Below are positions 28,794-38,326 of a stretch of DNA of 64,000 nt, in pieces. The notes beneath the pieces are model-generated. The model made no database searches, was not told the DNA's origin, and was given only the letters and a program-made list of their open reading frames with translations. Every line of letters starts with the position of its first letter. Position 1 is the first letter of the stretch. Origin of the DNA: Dechloromonas denitrificans (GTDB lineage: Bacteria; Pseudomonadota; Gammaproteobacteria; Burkholderiales; Rhodocyclaceae); the NCBI RefSeq assembly GCF_001551835.1, contig NZ_LODL01000021.1, positions 321,002-385,001 on the forward strand, in the 5' to 3' direction. Made by a program: the position numbers and the translations under genes.

Positions 28794-29017
28794 AAATATC
28801 CCCTTGCGTTGGATTGAATTATTGGTCCGGGCGGGCCCCGGAACTTTTGTAAACCGGTTTGCAATAGCAAAACATTGGAAGTATCGACCTCCAGCGCATC
28901 CCAGTCAACGAAACAGCTTTTCACATCGCGGGCGAAACGCCGGCCAAGCACGACGCATCGGGCATCTTCGTCCATTGGCGGTGCTAAGATCAGCGCTTCT
29001 GCAGGAGACAAGACACA
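28794..29017 (+). promoter_or_regulatory. Divergent icd/aceK control region
   Basis: A 224-nt region between divergent starts. It contains the perfect palindrome AAACCGGTTT (28851-28860), overlapped by TTTGC-aata-GCAAA (28858-28871), plausible operator half-sites, and a GC hairpin TCCGGG/CCCGGA around 28827-28842. I could not place confident -35/-10 boxes. AGGAG precedes the aceK ATG by 10 nt. Confidence 0.45.
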
Positions 29018-30790
29018 ATGAAGATATCCGTGGGTCTCTACGGCACCAATGCCCACCAGATAGCGCTCGCCCTGATTCAGGGCTTCAACAAGCACTACAC
29101 CCTGTTCCGCCAGACCTGCCGGGAGGCGAAGACCCGTTTCGAGCAAGGCGACTGGCTGGGTGTACACAAGGCAGTCAAGGAACGCATCCGTTTCTACGAC
29201 GACCGGGTCGATGAATGCGTCGAACGCCTGCGCAACGATTTCGACGCCGGCACGATCGATCAACCGACCTGGCAGCAGATCAAGCTGCTCTACATTGGCC
29301 TGCTGCTCAACCACAAGCAGCCGGAACTGGCCGAAACCTTCTTCAATTCGGTGACCACCAAGATCCTGCACCGCAATTACTTCCACAACGATTTCATTTT
29401 CGTCCGGCCGACGGTGTCGACCGAAAACATCGAAGCCGACCACGATCCAACCTATCGCAGCTACTACGCCAAAGACGACGGGGTGCGCGGCGCGATGCTG
29501 GCCATCGTCCGGGACTTCGACTGGCAGCGCCCGTTTGCCGACCTGGAGCGCGACGTGGACCATGTTTATCAGGCGATTCACCGCTTTCTGAACGGCATCC
29601 CGCGGCGCGAAGTCAATTTCCAGATCCAGGTGCTGGCCTCCGCCTTCTATCGCAACAAGGCGGCCTACATCATCGGCAAGGCGGTCAACGGGGCCGCGGA
29701 GTATCCGTTCGCCATCCCGGTTATGCACGACGAAGACGGCAAGCTTTATCTCGACACCGTACTGCTCGACGCCTGGCGAATCGGCCTGCTTTTCTCGCTG
29801 TCACGGGCCTATTTCATGGTCGACATGGAAGTGCCCTCCGGCTACGTCCAGTTCCTGCGCTCCATCCTGCCCGCCAAGCCGCGTTCCGAGCTCTACATCA
29901 TGCTCGGCCTCGGCAAGCAGGGCAAAACCATGTTCTTCCGCGACTTCATCTATCACCTGCACCATTCGGAAGACAAATTCATCATGGCCCCCGGCATCCG
30001 CGGCCTGGTCATGCTGGTCTTCACGCTACCGTCCTACCCTTACGTCTTCAAGATCATCCGGGATGTTTTCGGCGCCTCGAAAAACATGGATCGTGCCACC
30101 GTCAAAAAGAAATTCATGCTGGTCAAGCAGGTCGACCGCGTCGGTCGGATGGCCGACACGCTGGAATTCTCGAACGTGCTGTTCCCGCTCGACCGGTTCG
30201 ACCCGGAGATACTCGACGAACTGGAAAAGCTTGCCCCCTCCTGCTACGAAATCGACGGAGAGCAGTTGATCATCAAGCACCTCTATATCGAGCGCCGGAT
30301 GGAGCCGCTCAACATCCACCTCGAACGGATGGAACGCAGCAACAATATCGAAGGCCTCGAACACGCCATCAAGGAATACGGCAGCGCCATCCGCGAACTG
30401 GCGCAAGCCAACATCTTCCCCGGCGACATGCTGTGGAAGAATTTCGGCATCACCCGGTTCGGCCGGGTCGTCTTCTACGACTACGACGAAATCGAATACA
30501 TGACGGACTGCAATTTCCGCCGGATTCCGCCCGCCCCCGATTTCGAAACCGAAATGTCCGGCGAGGTCTGGTACGCCGTGGCCAGAAACGATGTCTTTCC
30601 GGAAGAGTTCGCCACCTTCCTGCTCGCCTCACCCGTCGTCCGCAAGATTTTCTACAAGCATCACGCCGACCTGCTGTCCCCAAAGTTCTGGCAGGAGGCG
30701 CAGCAGAAAATCCGCGCCGGTCATGTCGAAGACTTCTTCCCCTACCCGCAGGAACTGCGCTTCGGCAACAGCAAGCCGGACGCAGCCTGA
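29018..30790 (+). CDS. aceK: Isocitrate dehydrogenase kinase/phosphatase
   Basis: Bifunctional enzyme that phosphorylates and dephosphorylates dimeric isocitrate dehydrogenase, switching carbon into the glyoxylate bypass. The 590-aa protein spans the full family length: N-terminal regulatory half (FEQGDWLGVHKAVKERI, FYDDRVDECVERL) and the kinase-like half with LGLGKQGKTMFFRDF, LVKQVDRVGRMADTLEFSNV and the FPGDMLWKNFGITRFGRVVFYDYDEI catalytic/metal region. No aceA or aceB is adjacent, and the neighbouring IDH is monomeric, which is not the known AceK substrate. Confidence 0.95.
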   Translation: MKISVGLYGTNAHQIALALIQGFNKHYTLFRQTCREAKTRFEQGDWLGVHKAVKERIRFYDDRVDECVERLRNDFDAGTIDQPTWQQIKLLYIGLLLNHKQPELAETFFNSVTTKILHRNYFHNDFIFVRPTVSTENIEADHDPTYRSYYAKDDGVRGAMLAIVRDFDWQRPFADLERDVDHVYQAIHRFLNGIPRREVNFQIQVLASAFYRNKAAYIIGKAVNGAAEYPFAIPVMHDEDGKLYLDTVLLDAWRIGLLFSLSRAYFMVDMEVPSGYVQFLRSILPAKPRSELYIMLGLGKQGKTMFFRDFIYHLHHSEDKFIMAPGIRGLVMLVFTLPSYPYVFKIIRDVFGASKNMDRATVKKKFMLVKQVDRVGRMADTLEFSNVLFPLDRFDPEILDELEKLAPSCYEIDGEQLIIKHLYIERRMEPLNIHLERMERSNNIEGLEHAIKEYGSAIRELAQANIFPGDMLWKNFGITRFGRVVFYDYDEIEYMTDCNFRRIPPAPDFETEMSGEVWYAVARNDVFPEEFATFLLASPVVRKIFYKHHADLLSPKFWQEAQQKIRAGHVEDFFPYPQELRFGNSKPDAA

Positions 30791-30803
30791 AGCTCCAAAA
30801 GAA

Positions 30804-30826
30804 AAAAGGCCGCAAGGCGACCTTTT
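30804..30826 (+). terminator. Bidirectional terminator between aceK and dut
   Basis: AAAAGGCCGC / GCGACCTTTT, a 10-bp stem with one C-A mismatch and loop AAG, flanked by an A-run and T-rich sequence. It serves the convergent aceK and coaBC-dut units. Confidence 0.75.
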
Positions 30827-30855
30827 GTCTTTCCAGCAGCCCGAATCACTCGGGT

Positions 30856-31305
30856 TCAGGCGTGCCCGGTACTCCCGAAGCCGCCTTCGCCCCGCTTGCT
30901 GGCATCGAACTCATCGACAATATTGAAGCCAACCTGCAGCACCGGCACGACCACCAACTGGGCAATACGATCGAGCGGATTGAGCGTGAAACTATCGTGC
31001 CCGCGGTTCCACACCGAGACCATCAACTCGCCCTGGTAATCGCTGTCGATCAGGCCGACCAGGTTGCCGAGCACGATGCCGTGCTTGTGACCAAGCCCCG
31101 AGCGCGGCAGGATCATCGCCGCCAGGCCGGGATCGGCCAGGTGAATCGCCATCCCGGTCGGGACCAGCGTCGTCTGCCCCGGCGCCAGATGCAGCGGTGC
31201 TTCGAGACAGGCGCGCAGGTCGAGGCCGGCCGAACCGGGCGTGGCATAGTGCGGCGGGTTGTCGCGCAGGCGGTTGTCGAGGATTTTTACGTCAATACGG
31301 TGCAT
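30856..31305 (-). CDS. dut: dUTP diphosphatase
   Basis: Hydrolyses dUTP to dUMP, keeping uracil out of DNA and supplying thymidylate synthesis. The 149-aa trimeric-type dUTPase has all five motifs: [35 protein letters not shown] with the catalytic Asp, [10 protein letters not shown], and the C-terminal GEGGFGSTG arm. Its ATG overlaps the coaBC stop by one base (TGATG), giving the coaBC-dut pair common in bacteria. Confidence 0.97.
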   Translation of the reverse strand: MHRIDVKILDNRLRDNPPHYATPGSAGLDLRACLEAPLHLAPGQTTLVPTGMAIHLADPGLAAMILPRSGLGHKHGIVLGNLVGLIDSDYQGELMVSVWNRGHDSFTLNPLDRIAQLVVVPVLQVGFNIVDEFDASKRGEGGFGSTGHA

Positions 31306-32495
31306 CAGTGTTTTCCTGTCAAATGAGCGATATGTTCAACCAGTTGCCGGGCCAGCACCGATTTTGGAGCCGGGGCCAACGGGTGCGAACCGGCATCATC
31401 AAATAAAACCAGCCGGTTATCCTCGCCGCCGAAACCATCCTGAATCAGGTTGCCGGCGATCAGCGGGATCTTCTTCTTGCGCCGCTTGGTCTGCGCATAT
31501 TCTTCGAGGTTCCGGCTCTCGGCGGCAAAGCCGACACAGAACGGGCCGTTCTTGAGAGCAGCCACTTCGGCCAGGATATCGGGATTCTCGACCAACTCGA
31601 TCGGCGGGATGCCGCCAGTATCCTTCTTCAATTTGTGCTCGGCGGCATTGGCCACCCGGTAATCGGCCACCGCCGCCACGGCAATGAAGACATCCGCGCC
31701 AGCAGCCTGCGCCATCACCGCCGCATGCATATCAAGCGCACTTTTGACATTAATGCGGTCGACCCCTTGCGGCGGGCAAAAACCAACCGGCCCGGAAACC
31801 AGCGTCACCTCGGCACCGGCCTGCCGTGCCGCCCGCGCCACGGCGTAACCCATCCGCCCGGAGGACAGATTGGTAATGCCGCGCACCGGATCGATCGCCT
31901 CGAAAGTCGGCCCGGCGGTAATCAGCACCTTCCGGCCAGCCAGCAGCTTGGGCGTAAAGAACGCGATCACCTCTTCGAGAATTTCTTCCGGCTCCAGCAT
32001 GCGACCGGCACCGACCTCGCCGCAGGCCTGCTCGCCGGAAGCCGGACCAAGAATATGGATGCCATCGGCCAGCAACTGATTCACGTTGCGCCGGGTGGCC
32101 GGGTTTTCCCACATCTGCCGGTTCATCGCCGGAGCCAGTAACAGCGGACAATCGCGGGCCAGCACCATGGTCGCCAGCAGGTCATCGGCCATGCCGTGGG
32201 CGATGCGCGCCATGAAATCGGCCGAGGCCGGGGCGACCAGGATCAGGTCGGCCTGCCGCGACAGATCGATATGCGCCATCGCATTCGGCATCCGCGCATC
32301 CCATTGGTCGGTAAATACCGGCCGGCCGGAGAGCGCCTGAAAAGTCGTCGCGGTGACGAAGTGGCTCGCCCCCTCCGTCATCGCCACTTGCACCTCGGCG
32401 CCCTGCTTGCCCAGCAGGCGAACCAGTTCGGCCGCCTTGTAGGCCGCGATACCGCCGGTCACGCCAAGAACGATGCGCTTTCCCTGTAATTCCAT
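31305..32495 (-). CDS. coaBC: Phosphopantothenoylcysteine decarboxylase/synthetase
   Basis: Bifunctional coenzyme A enzyme. The N-terminal CoaC flavoprotein domain (residues 1 to about 190; [50 protein letters not shown], and [10 protein letters not shown] with the catalytic Cys) joins cysteine to phosphopantothenate-derived intermediates by decarboxylation. The C-terminal CoaB domain ([25 protein letters not shown]) makes phosphopantothenoylcysteine. I start at the ATG at 32495 (MELQGKR), 396 aa, because the longer upstream reading overlaps radC and lacks homology. Confidence 0.96.
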   Translation of the reverse strand: MELQGKRIVLGVTGGIAAYKAAELVRLLGKQGAEVQVAMTEGASHFVTATTFQALSGRPVFTDQWDARMPNAMAHIDLSRQADLILVAPASADFMARIAHGMADDLLATMVLARDCPLLLAPAMNRQMWENPATRRNVNQLLADGIHILGPASGEQACGEVGAGRMLEPEEILEEVIAFFTPKLLAGRKVLITAGPTFEAIDPVRGITNLSSGRMGYAVARAARQAGAEVTLVSGPVGFCPPQGVDRINVKSALDMHAAVMAQAAGADVFIAVAAVADYRVANAAEHKLKKDTGGIPPIELVENPDILAEVAALKNGPFCVGFAAESRNLEEYAQTKRRKKKIPLIAGNLIQDGFGGEDNRLVLFDDAGSHPLAPAPKSVLARQLVEHIAHLTGKH

Positions 32496-32541
32496 TGTCT
32501 TACCATTAGAATGTGAGCCTGCCAATTCTACTGGAAATAGC

Positions 32542-33222
32542 ATGGCGATCACCGACTGGCCCGAGGGCGAACGACCGCGCGAACGCCTGCTCGCCCATGG
32601 CGCAGAAGCCCTGTCCGACGCCGAGTTGCTGGCCATCTACCTGCGCGTCGGCGTGCGTGGCAAAAGTGCCGTCGATCTCGCCCGCGACCTGCTGCAACGC
32701 TTCGACGGCCGCCTCGGCGTCCTGGCCGAAGCAACACTCGAAGAACTGGCCAGCGTCTCCGGGATCGGCATGGCCAAGGCGGCCCAGCTGAAAGCCAGCT
32801 TCGAACTGGCCCGCCGGGCACTCAGCCAGGAAATGGCCAGTCGCGACACGTTCTCCGCTCCCGGCCAGGTCCGCGACTGGCTGCGCCTGAAGCTGGGCAG
32901 TCGGCCGCACGAAGTATTCATGGCCCTGTGGCTCGATGCCCAAAATCGTCTACTAAGAGCAGAGGAATTATTTACCGGCTCGCTGACCCAGACTTCGGTC
33001 TATCCGCGCGAAGTGGTCAAGGCCGCGCTGGCCCACAATGCGGCCGCTGTCATCCTCGCCCACAACCACCCTTCCGGTGTCGCCGAGCCTTCGCGGGCCG
33101 ACGAAATGCTGACCCGGACGCTGAAAGACGCGCTGGCCATGGTCGACGTCAAGCTGCTCGATCACTTCATTGTCGCCGGCACCCAGCCGCCCCTTTCTTT
33201 CGCCGAAAGAGGCTTGATTTAG
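32542..33222 (+). CDS. radC: RadC-family JAB1/MPN domain protein
   Basis: A 226-aa RadC protein with an N-terminal helix-hairpin-helix part ([20 protein letters not shown]) and a C-terminal JAMM metallo-domain with HNHPSG followed by the expected downstream Asp. Despite the name, the family's role in DNA repair is unproven. It is divergent from coaBC with 46 nt between starts; the ATG at 32542 is where similarity starts. Confidence 0.93.
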   Translation: MAITDWPEGERPRERLLAHGAEALSDAELLAIYLRVGVRGKSAVDLARDLLQRFDGRLGVLAEATLEELASVSGIGMAKAAQLKASFELARRALSQEMASRDTFSAPGQVRDWLRLKLGSRPHEVFMALWLDAQNRLLRAEELFTGSLTQTSVYPREVVKAALAHNAAAVILAHNHPSGVAEPSRADEMLTRTLKDALAMVDVKLLDHFIVAGTQPPLSFAERGLI

Positions 33223-33231
33223 AAAAATCGC

Positions 33232-33261
33232 TTGATATTTCCGGCTCTTATCCTTTAAAAT
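33232..33261 (+). promoter_or_regulatory. Promoter of rpmB-rpmG
   Basis: TTGATA (33232-33237) and TAAAAT (33256-33261) with an 18-nt spacer, followed by a CGCGGGC discriminator-like tract. The rpmB ATG is 37 nt beyond the -10 box. Confidence 0.75.
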
Positions 33262-33298
33262 CGCGGGCTTTCTTCTAGCAAATTCTGGAGCACCAATC

Positions 33299-33532
33299 AT
33301 GGCGCGAGTCTGCCAAGTAACGGGTAAAGCCCCGATGGTTGGGAACAAGGTTTCCCACGCCAATAACAAAACGAAGCGCCGCTTCCTGCCGAATCTGCAG
33401 TATCGCCGCTTCTGGGTCGAAAGCGAAAACCGCTTCGTCCGTCTCCGCGTTTCCAACGCCGGTCTGCGTTTGATCGACAAGAACGGTATCGACACCGTCC
33501 TCGCCGACCTGCGTGCCCGCGGTGAAGTCTGA
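33299..33532 (+). CDS. rpmB: 50S ribosomal protein L28
   Basis: A 77-aa basic large-subunit protein. [16 protein letters not shown] and [17 protein letters not shown] are canonical L28, followed by [24 protein letters not shown] ribosome-binding site precedes the ATG. It is followed by rpmG after 20 nt, the standard pair. Confidence 0.98.
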   Translation: MARVCQVTGKAPMVGNKVSHANNKTKRRFLPNLQYRRFWVESENRFVRLRVSNAGLRLIDKNGIDTVLADLRARGEV

Positions 33533-33552
33533 TTTAAGGAAGGATAGATAAA

Positions 33553-33720
33553 ATGGCTAAAGGCGGTCGCGAAAAAATCAAGCTGGAATCTACAGCTGGT
33601 ACCGGTCACTTCTATACCACCTCCAAGAACAAGCGCACGACGCCTGAAAAGCTGGAGATGATGAAGTACGATCCGAAGGCCCGTAAGCACGTCGCTTACA
33701 AGGAAGTGAAGCTGAAGTAA
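33553..33720 (+). CDS. rpmG: 50S ribosomal protein L33
   Basis: A 55-aa protein beginning [20 protein letters not shown] and ending with the [15 protein letters not shown] tail typical of the zinc-free L33 class. AAGGA lies about 9 nt upstream of the ATG. It is cotranscribed with rpmB and followed by a terminator. Confidence 0.98.
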   Translation: MAKGGREKIKLESTAGTGHFYTTSKNKRTTPEKLEMMKYDPKARKHVAYKEVKLK

Positions 33721-33743
33721 TTCAGCCCCCTCCAGCTTTCGAC

Positions 33744-33772
33744 AAACCCGCCTTTCGGCGGGTTTTGTTTTT
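33744..33772 (+). terminator. Terminator after rpmG
   Basis: AAACCCGCC-tttc-GGCGGGTTT, a perfect 9-bp stem followed by TGTTTTTT. The left A-run may also serve the convergent dsbB gene, which ends at 33787. Confidence 0.92.
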
Positions 33773-33786
33773 TCGGCAGCGGAAAA

Positions 33787-34284
33787 TCAGAACTTCCGCC
33801 GCAACAGAAAAGCGGCATAGCCGACGATGCCGGCAAAGATCAGCAAGGACCAGTTGGCCATCGACAGGCCGAACATTTCCCAATCGCGGCTGCTGCAAAA
33901 GCCCGTCGCCAGGAACATCGAGGGAAATTGCATACCCAACCAATCAACCAGGCTTTCGATCAGGTTCGGATCGGTATAGCTGCACTCGCTGGCCAATTCA
34001 GGAAAAGCCTGCATCCAGGTCTGATAGCCGGCAACCCCCACTCCCAATACCGCCAGCAGCGCAACCAGGCCAGCCCACAATTGACGCAGCTTCGGCCACA
34101 GCGCGCCGATTAGCGCCAACACCCCGATCACGATGTAGAGCAGGCGCTGAAAAATACACAGCGGACAGGGCGCCAGACTCAGCATCGCCTGCAAGGCCAT
34201 ACCGACACCAACCAGACCGAAACAGCTGAGGGCCAGCGTCAAGAACCACGCCCTGAGCGGCACATTTGCAAAGACCATGAACAA
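33787..34284 (-). CDS. dsbB: Disulfide bond formation protein DsbB
   Basis: Inner-membrane quinone reductase that reoxidises DsbA. The 165-aa protein has four predicted membrane helices, the first periplasmic redox pair as C40-PL-C43, and the second pair in SECSYTDP and TGFCSSRDW, matching the E. coli Cys41/44 and Cys104/130 arrangement. The start is ATG at 34284; a second ATG two codons later is also possible. No dsbA is nearby. Confidence 0.93.
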   Translation of the reverse strand: MFMVFANVPLRAWFLTLALSCFGLVGVGMALQAMLSLAPCPLCIFQRLLYIVIGVLALIGALWPKLRQLWAGLVALLAVLGVGVAGYQTWMQAFPELASECSYTDPNLIESLVDWLGMQFPSMFLATGFCSSRDWEMFGLSMANWSLLIFAGIVGYAAFLLRRKF

Positions 34285-34520
34285 TACCCATTGAAAACGC
34301 GACCAAGGGCTGGAACGCCATATCGCACAAACGGAATTCTACGACACCGCAAGACTCGCACTCCTTAAAAGCGATGCACTTTGGAGACGAGCGCACTTGC
34401 CGAAAACAGGCAGCACTGACAGGGAATGGCGATTTATCACTTAAGTAAGCCTTGCAGCGCTCCCCACGCCGACTGGCGACTGTTAGAATCCCTGAAATAG
34501 TCAAATCGGGAGACAAAACA

Positions 34521-35666
34521 ATGCGAGCCCTCAAGCGACTGGCCTGCCTTGGCGCCATTGCGTTTTCTACACTCAGTTGGGCGAGCGACCCCGGCATTAC
34601 CGAGACCAGCATCACGCTCGGCATGTCCGCCCCACTCTCCGGCCCGAACGGCGCCTACGGGATGGACATGCGGCAAACCATCCAGACCTATTTCGAGCAG
34701 GTCAACAAATCCGGTGGCATCAATGGCCGCAAGCTGGAACTGGTCGCCCTCGACGATGGCTACGAAACAGAAAAAACGCTGAGCAACACCAAAACCCTGC
34801 TCAACGAGAAACACGCCTTTGCACTGCTCGCTTACTACGGCTCAAGCCCGACCACCGAGGCCATGAATACCATTTTCGGCCCGGCCAAGGTGCCGCTGGT
34901 CGGCACCATTTCCGGCGCCAGCAGCCTGCGCGAACCGATCGCCAGCAATCCGAACTCGCGCTACATGTTCAACGTGCGCGCCAGTTACGCCGACGAGACC
35001 GAAGCCATCGTCAACCAGATGGTCTCGCTCGGCCTGAAAAGCGTCGCCGTGCTCTACCAGAACGACGGTTTCGGCAAATCGGGACTCGATGGCGTCAGTG
35101 CCGCCCTCAAAAAACATGGCCTGACCCCCTCGGCAGTCGGCACCGTCGAACGCAACTCGCTGGATATCAGCAAAGCGCTCGACCCGATCAGCAAGGCCAA
35201 TCCGCAGGCCGTCATCATGGTGACGCTTTACAAGCCGACTGCCGTCTTCGTCAAGGCGATGAAAAAGGCCGGCCAAAACCCGATGTTCATGACCCTGTCC
35301 CCGGTCGGCACCGAACAACTGGTCCAGGAACTTGGTGCCGACGCCCGCGGCATCGGCATCTCCCAGGTTGTCCCCTACCCGTGGAACGACATCATTCCGG
35401 TCGTCCGCGAATACCAGCGCCTGATCAACAAACCGGGCGCTTACTCCTATTACGGCATGGAAGCCTACCTGATGGCACGCACCATGGTCGAAGGCCTGCG
35501 CCGCGCCGGCAAGGATCTCAGCCGCGAAAAGCTGCAAAGCGCCCTGGAAAGCCTGAACAACATTGACTTCGGCGGCTATCGCATCAACTACGGCAACAAT
35601 GGCCGCCAGGGGTCGCGCTACGTCGAACTGACCGTCGTCGGTCCAGGCGGCAAGATATTGAAGTAA
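34521..35666 (+). CDS. Branched-chain amino acid-type periplasmic binding protein
   Basis: Type I periplasmic solute-binding protein (LivJ-like) of 381 aa. It has a signal peptide (MRALKRLACLGAIAFSTLSWA, predicted cleavage before SD) and the GMSAPLSGPNGAYGMDMRQ ligand-pocket start, with VPLVGTISGASSLREP and GKSGLDGV further on. The GGGAG at 8 nt before the ATG at 34521 supports this start. No permease or ATPase genes are adjacent, so it either works with a distant ABC transporter or is a sensor-type binding protein. Ligand unknown. Confidence 0.88.
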   Translation: MRALKRLACLGAIAFSTLSWASDPGITETSITLGMSAPLSGPNGAYGMDMRQTIQTYFEQVNKSGGINGRKLELVALDDGYETEKTLSNTKTLLNEKHAFALLAYYGSSPTTEAMNTIFGPAKVPLVGTISGASSLREPIASNPNSRYMFNVRASYADETEAIVNQMVSLGLKSVAVLYQNDGFGKSGLDGVSAALKKHGLTPSAVGTVERNSLDISKALDPISKANPQAVIMVTLYKPTAVFVKAMKKAGQNPMFMTLSPVGTEQLVQELGADARGIGISQVVPYPWNDIIPVVREYQRLINKPGAYSYYGMEAYLMARTMVEGLRRAGKDLSREKLQSALESLNNIDFGGYRINYGNNGRQGSRYVELTVVGPGGKILK

Positions 35667-35684
35667 GGCCTGCGGTAGACATCA

Positions 35685-35713
35685 AAAAACGGCCCTTTTT
35701 CAGGGCCGTTTTT
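35685..35713 (+). terminator. Bidirectional terminator
   Basis: AAAAACGGCCC-7 nt-GGGCCGTTTTT, a perfect 11-bp stem with an A-run on one side and a T-run on the other. It serves both the binding-protein gene and the convergent cysS (end at 35725). Confidence 0.92.
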
Positions 35714-35724
35714 ATTTGTCGATT

Positions 35725-37095
35725 TCAGGCTCGGCGCCAGGTCGTGCCTTGCGCACTGTCATCGAGCGCAATACCGGCCGCCTTCAGCTCGTCGCGAATG
35801 CGGTCAGCCTCTGCAAAGTTGCGGCCCTGCTTCGCAGCCGCACGATCCGCGATCATTTGCTCGATAGCAGCCTCGTCGAGACCGCCCGCCGCAACATCCC
35901 CGCGCAGATAAACCATCGGCTCGCGCTCGAGCAGGCCAATGACGCCGCCCAAAGCCCTCAGCAAACCGGCCAGTGGCGCGCTGCGCTGCCGATTGACCTC
36001 GCCGGCCAGTTCGAAAAGCACCGAAATCGCGCCATGCGAGTCAAAGTCCTCGTTCAGCGCCACAGCAAAACGGGCCGCAAAATCGGAATTCCAGTCAATT
36101 TCGACGTCAACCGGCGGCACATCGCGCAGCGCGAAATACAGGCTATCCAGACTGCGCTTGGCGTCGTCGAGATGCGCATCGGAGTAGTTCAGCGGGCTGC
36201 GATAGTGAGCGCGCAGGATAAAGAAGCGGATCACTTCGGCATCGTAGCGTTCCAGCACCTCGCGGATGGTGAAGAAGTTGCCCAGCGATTTCGACATCTT
36301 TTCGTTATCGACCCGGACGAAACCGTTGTGCATCCAGTAATTCACATAGGAACACTGGTGTGCGCCTTCCGACTGGGCGATTTCATTTTCATGGTGCGGG
36401 AACTGCAGATCCTGGCCGCCACCGTGAATATCGAAATGCTTGCCGAGAATGCTCGAACTCATTGCCGAGCATTCGATATGCCAACCCGGACGGCCTTCGC
36501 CCCACGGTGACGCCCAGGCTGGCTCACCCGGCTTGGCATGCTTCCAGAGCACGAAGTCGAGCGGGTCCTGCTTGGCCGAATCGACCTCGACCCGCTCGCC
36601 GGCGCGCAGGTCGTCGAGCGACTTGCCGGACAGCTTGCCGTAGCCCTCGAACTTGCGCACCGCGTAATTCACATCGCCATCGACCGCCTGGTAAGCCAGG
36701 CCGTTGGCCTGCAGCCTGCCGATCAGGTCGAGCATCTGCGGCACGTACTCGGTCGCCCGCGGCTCGTGATCGGGACGCAGCACGCCCAGCGCATCGGCAT
36801 CCTCATGCATGAAGGCGATGAAGCGATTGGTCAGCTGCTGGATGGTCTCGCCGTTCTCGATGGCCCGCCGGATGATCTTGTCGTCGATGTCGGTGATGTT
36901 TCGAACGTAAGTCACGTCATAACCGGCCGCCTTCAGCCAGCGGTAAACCATGTCGAAAACGACCATCACGCGCGCATGCCCGAGGTGGCAATAGTCATAA
37001 ACCGTCATCCCGCAAACATACATGCGGACCTTGTTGGGCTCGATGGGCGTGAACGGCTGTTTTTCCCGTTGCAGGGAGTTGTAGATTTTTAGCAT
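35725..37095 (-). CDS. cysS: Cysteinyl-tRNA synthetase
   Basis: Class I aminoacyl-tRNA synthetase charging tRNA-Cys. The 456-aa protein shows the zinc Cys in [10 protein letters not shown], the HIGH-type motif HLGHARV, the GWHIECSAM and [17 protein letters not shown] zinc/active-site region, and the KMSKS loop in [12 protein letters not shown] choose the ATG at 37095 ([12 protein letters not shown]) because homology starts there; an ATG four codons upstream is the alternative. Confidence 0.97.
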   Translation of the reverse strand: MLKIYNSLQREKQPFTPIEPNKVRMYVCGMTVYDYCHLGHARVMVVFDMVYRWLKAAGYDVTYVRNITDIDDKIIRRAIENGETIQQLTNRFIAFMHEDADALGVLRPDHEPRATEYVPQMLDLIGRLQANGLAYQAVDGDVNYAVRKFEGYGKLSGKSLDDLRAGERVEVDSAKQDPLDFVLWKHAKPGEPAWASPWGEGRPGWHIECSAMSSSILGKHFDIHGGGQDLQFPHHENEIAQSEGAHQCSYVNYWMHNGFVRVDNEKMSKSLGNFFTIREVLERYDAEVIRFFILRAHYRSPLNYSDAHLDDAKRSLDSLYFALRDVPPVDVEIDWNSDFAARFAVALNEDFDSHGAISVLFELAGEVNRQRSAPLAGLLRALGGVIGLLEREPMVYLRGDVAAGGLDEAAIEQMIADRAAAKQGRNFAEADRIRDELKAAGIALDDSAQGTTWRRA

Positions 37096-37201
37096 GGCGG
37101 AAGGCATTCCCGGCGCCGCCAGCGCAGAGCAAAACTATGGGAAGGGCGGCGTTTTTGGTAGAATCGAAAGATTGTAAAACACCGAAAATTATAGCATAGC
37201 G

Positions 37202-38326
37202 ATGACCTCAACTTCCCTGCTCCAGCCCCGTTTCAAACAGCTGAAAACGCTGCGTGCACTGGCGATTGGCCTGGCGATTGGCCTGGCCATCGGCTTTGCC
37301 GTTCCGGCCTTTGCCGACAACCTGCCGGAAGTTCAGCGCCTGATCAAACAAGGTCAGTACCCGCAAGCCATGGAAAAGGTGGACGCTTATTTGAGCAGCA
37401 AGCCCAAGGATGCCCAGGGTCGCTTCCTCAAGGGTCTGATTTACACCGAAATGAACAAGCCGGCCGAGGCCATCGCCGTCTTCACCAAGCTGACCGAAGA
37501 CTATCCGGAACTGCCGGAACCCTATAACAACCTGGCCGTGCTCTACGCCCAGCAGAAGCAGTACGACAAGGCCCGCACCGCGCTTGAAATGGCGATCCGG
37601 ACCCATCCGTCCTACGCCATCGCCTACGAGAACCTCGGCGACATCTACGCCAAGCTGGCCAGCCAGGCCTACGACAAGGCCCTGCAGCTCGACAACGCCA
37701 ATGCGGCAACGCAGAACAAGCTGGCGCTGATTCGCGACCTGATCACCACCTCCGGCAAGGGCAACGTCAAGCCCAGTGCCGCCCCCAGCTCCGCCGGGCT
37801 GGCCGTCCCGGCACCGACCGCCGCAGCGCCGGCCGCTGCCGTCAAGCCGGCCGCCGCGCCGAGCGCCAGCGTCGTCACCAGCACCCAGGGCGCCGCCTCG
37901 ACCACCCCGGCCAAGCTGGTTGAAGCCAAACCGACCCCGGCCGCCGCACCGACCCCGCCGGCCCCGGTCGCCAACAAGGCCGACGCCGCCAGCGAAGATG
38001 TCGCCAAGGCGATCGCCGCCTGGGCCAACGCCTGGTCGCGCAAGGACGTCAAGGGCTATCTGGCGGCCTACGCCAACGATTTCAACACGCCCAAGGGCAT
38101 GCCCCGCAAAGCCTGGGAGTCGGAGCGCGAAGACCGCATCGCCGGCAAGCCGGGCAAGATTTCGGTCACTTTCGATGAGCCGAAGATTTCGGTCAGCGGC
38201 GACAAGGCCAGCGCCAAGTTCCGCCAGCACTATCAGGCACCCGGCCTCTCCAGCTCGACGACCAAGACCCTGGTTTTTGTCCGCTCGGGTAACAAGTGGC
38301 TGATCAAGGAAGAAAACTCCCGTTGA
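37202..38326 (+). CDS. Exported TPR protein with SnoaL-like C-terminal domain
   Basis: A 374-aa protein. The signal peptide runs to PAFA-DN (about residue 38). Three or four TPR units follow (about 40-175; YPQAMEKVDAYLSSKP, KPAEAIAVFTKL, YDKARTALEMAI), then an Ala/Pro-rich linker (about 185-265). A C-terminal NTF2/SnoaL-like domain begins IAAWANAWSRKDVKGYLAAYA and ends WLIKEENSR. The same domain ends the next gene product, with which it shares a TGATG overlap. The likely role is a periplasmic partner of the L,D-transpeptidase in cell-wall or envelope work; this is inference. Confidence 0.82.
   Translation: MTSTSLLQPRFKQLKTLRALAIGLAIGLAIGFAVPAFADNLPEVQRLIKQGQYPQAMEKVDAYLSSKPKDAQGRFLKGLIYTEMNKPAEAIAVFTKLTEDYPELPEPYNNLAVLYAQQKQYDKARTALEMAIRTHPSYAIAYENLGDIYAKLASQAYDKALQLDNANAATQNKLALIRDLITTSGKGNVKPSAAPSSAGLAVPAPTAAAPAAAVKPAAAPSASVVTSTQGAASTTPAKLVEAKPTPAAAPTPPAPVANKADAASEDVAKAIAAWANAWSRKDVKGYLAAYANDFNTPKGMPRKAWESEREDRIAGKPGKISVTFDEPKISVSGDKASAKFRQHYQAPGLSSSTTKTLVFVRSGNKWLIKEENSR
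37259..37294 (+). repeat. 12-bp tandem repeat in a signal peptide
   Basis: CTGGCGATTGGC occurs twice exactly and once with two changes (CTGGCCATCGGC), encoding LAIG three times in the hydrophobic core of the TPR protein's signal peptide. Gain or loss of a unit keeps the frame and changes core length by four residues. Confidence 0.85.

Noticed and set aside
29215..31326. 703-codon open frame across aceK and dut
   Set aside because: Out-of-frame shadow of aceK with an Arg/Pro/His-rich composition; it even crosses the aceK terminator.
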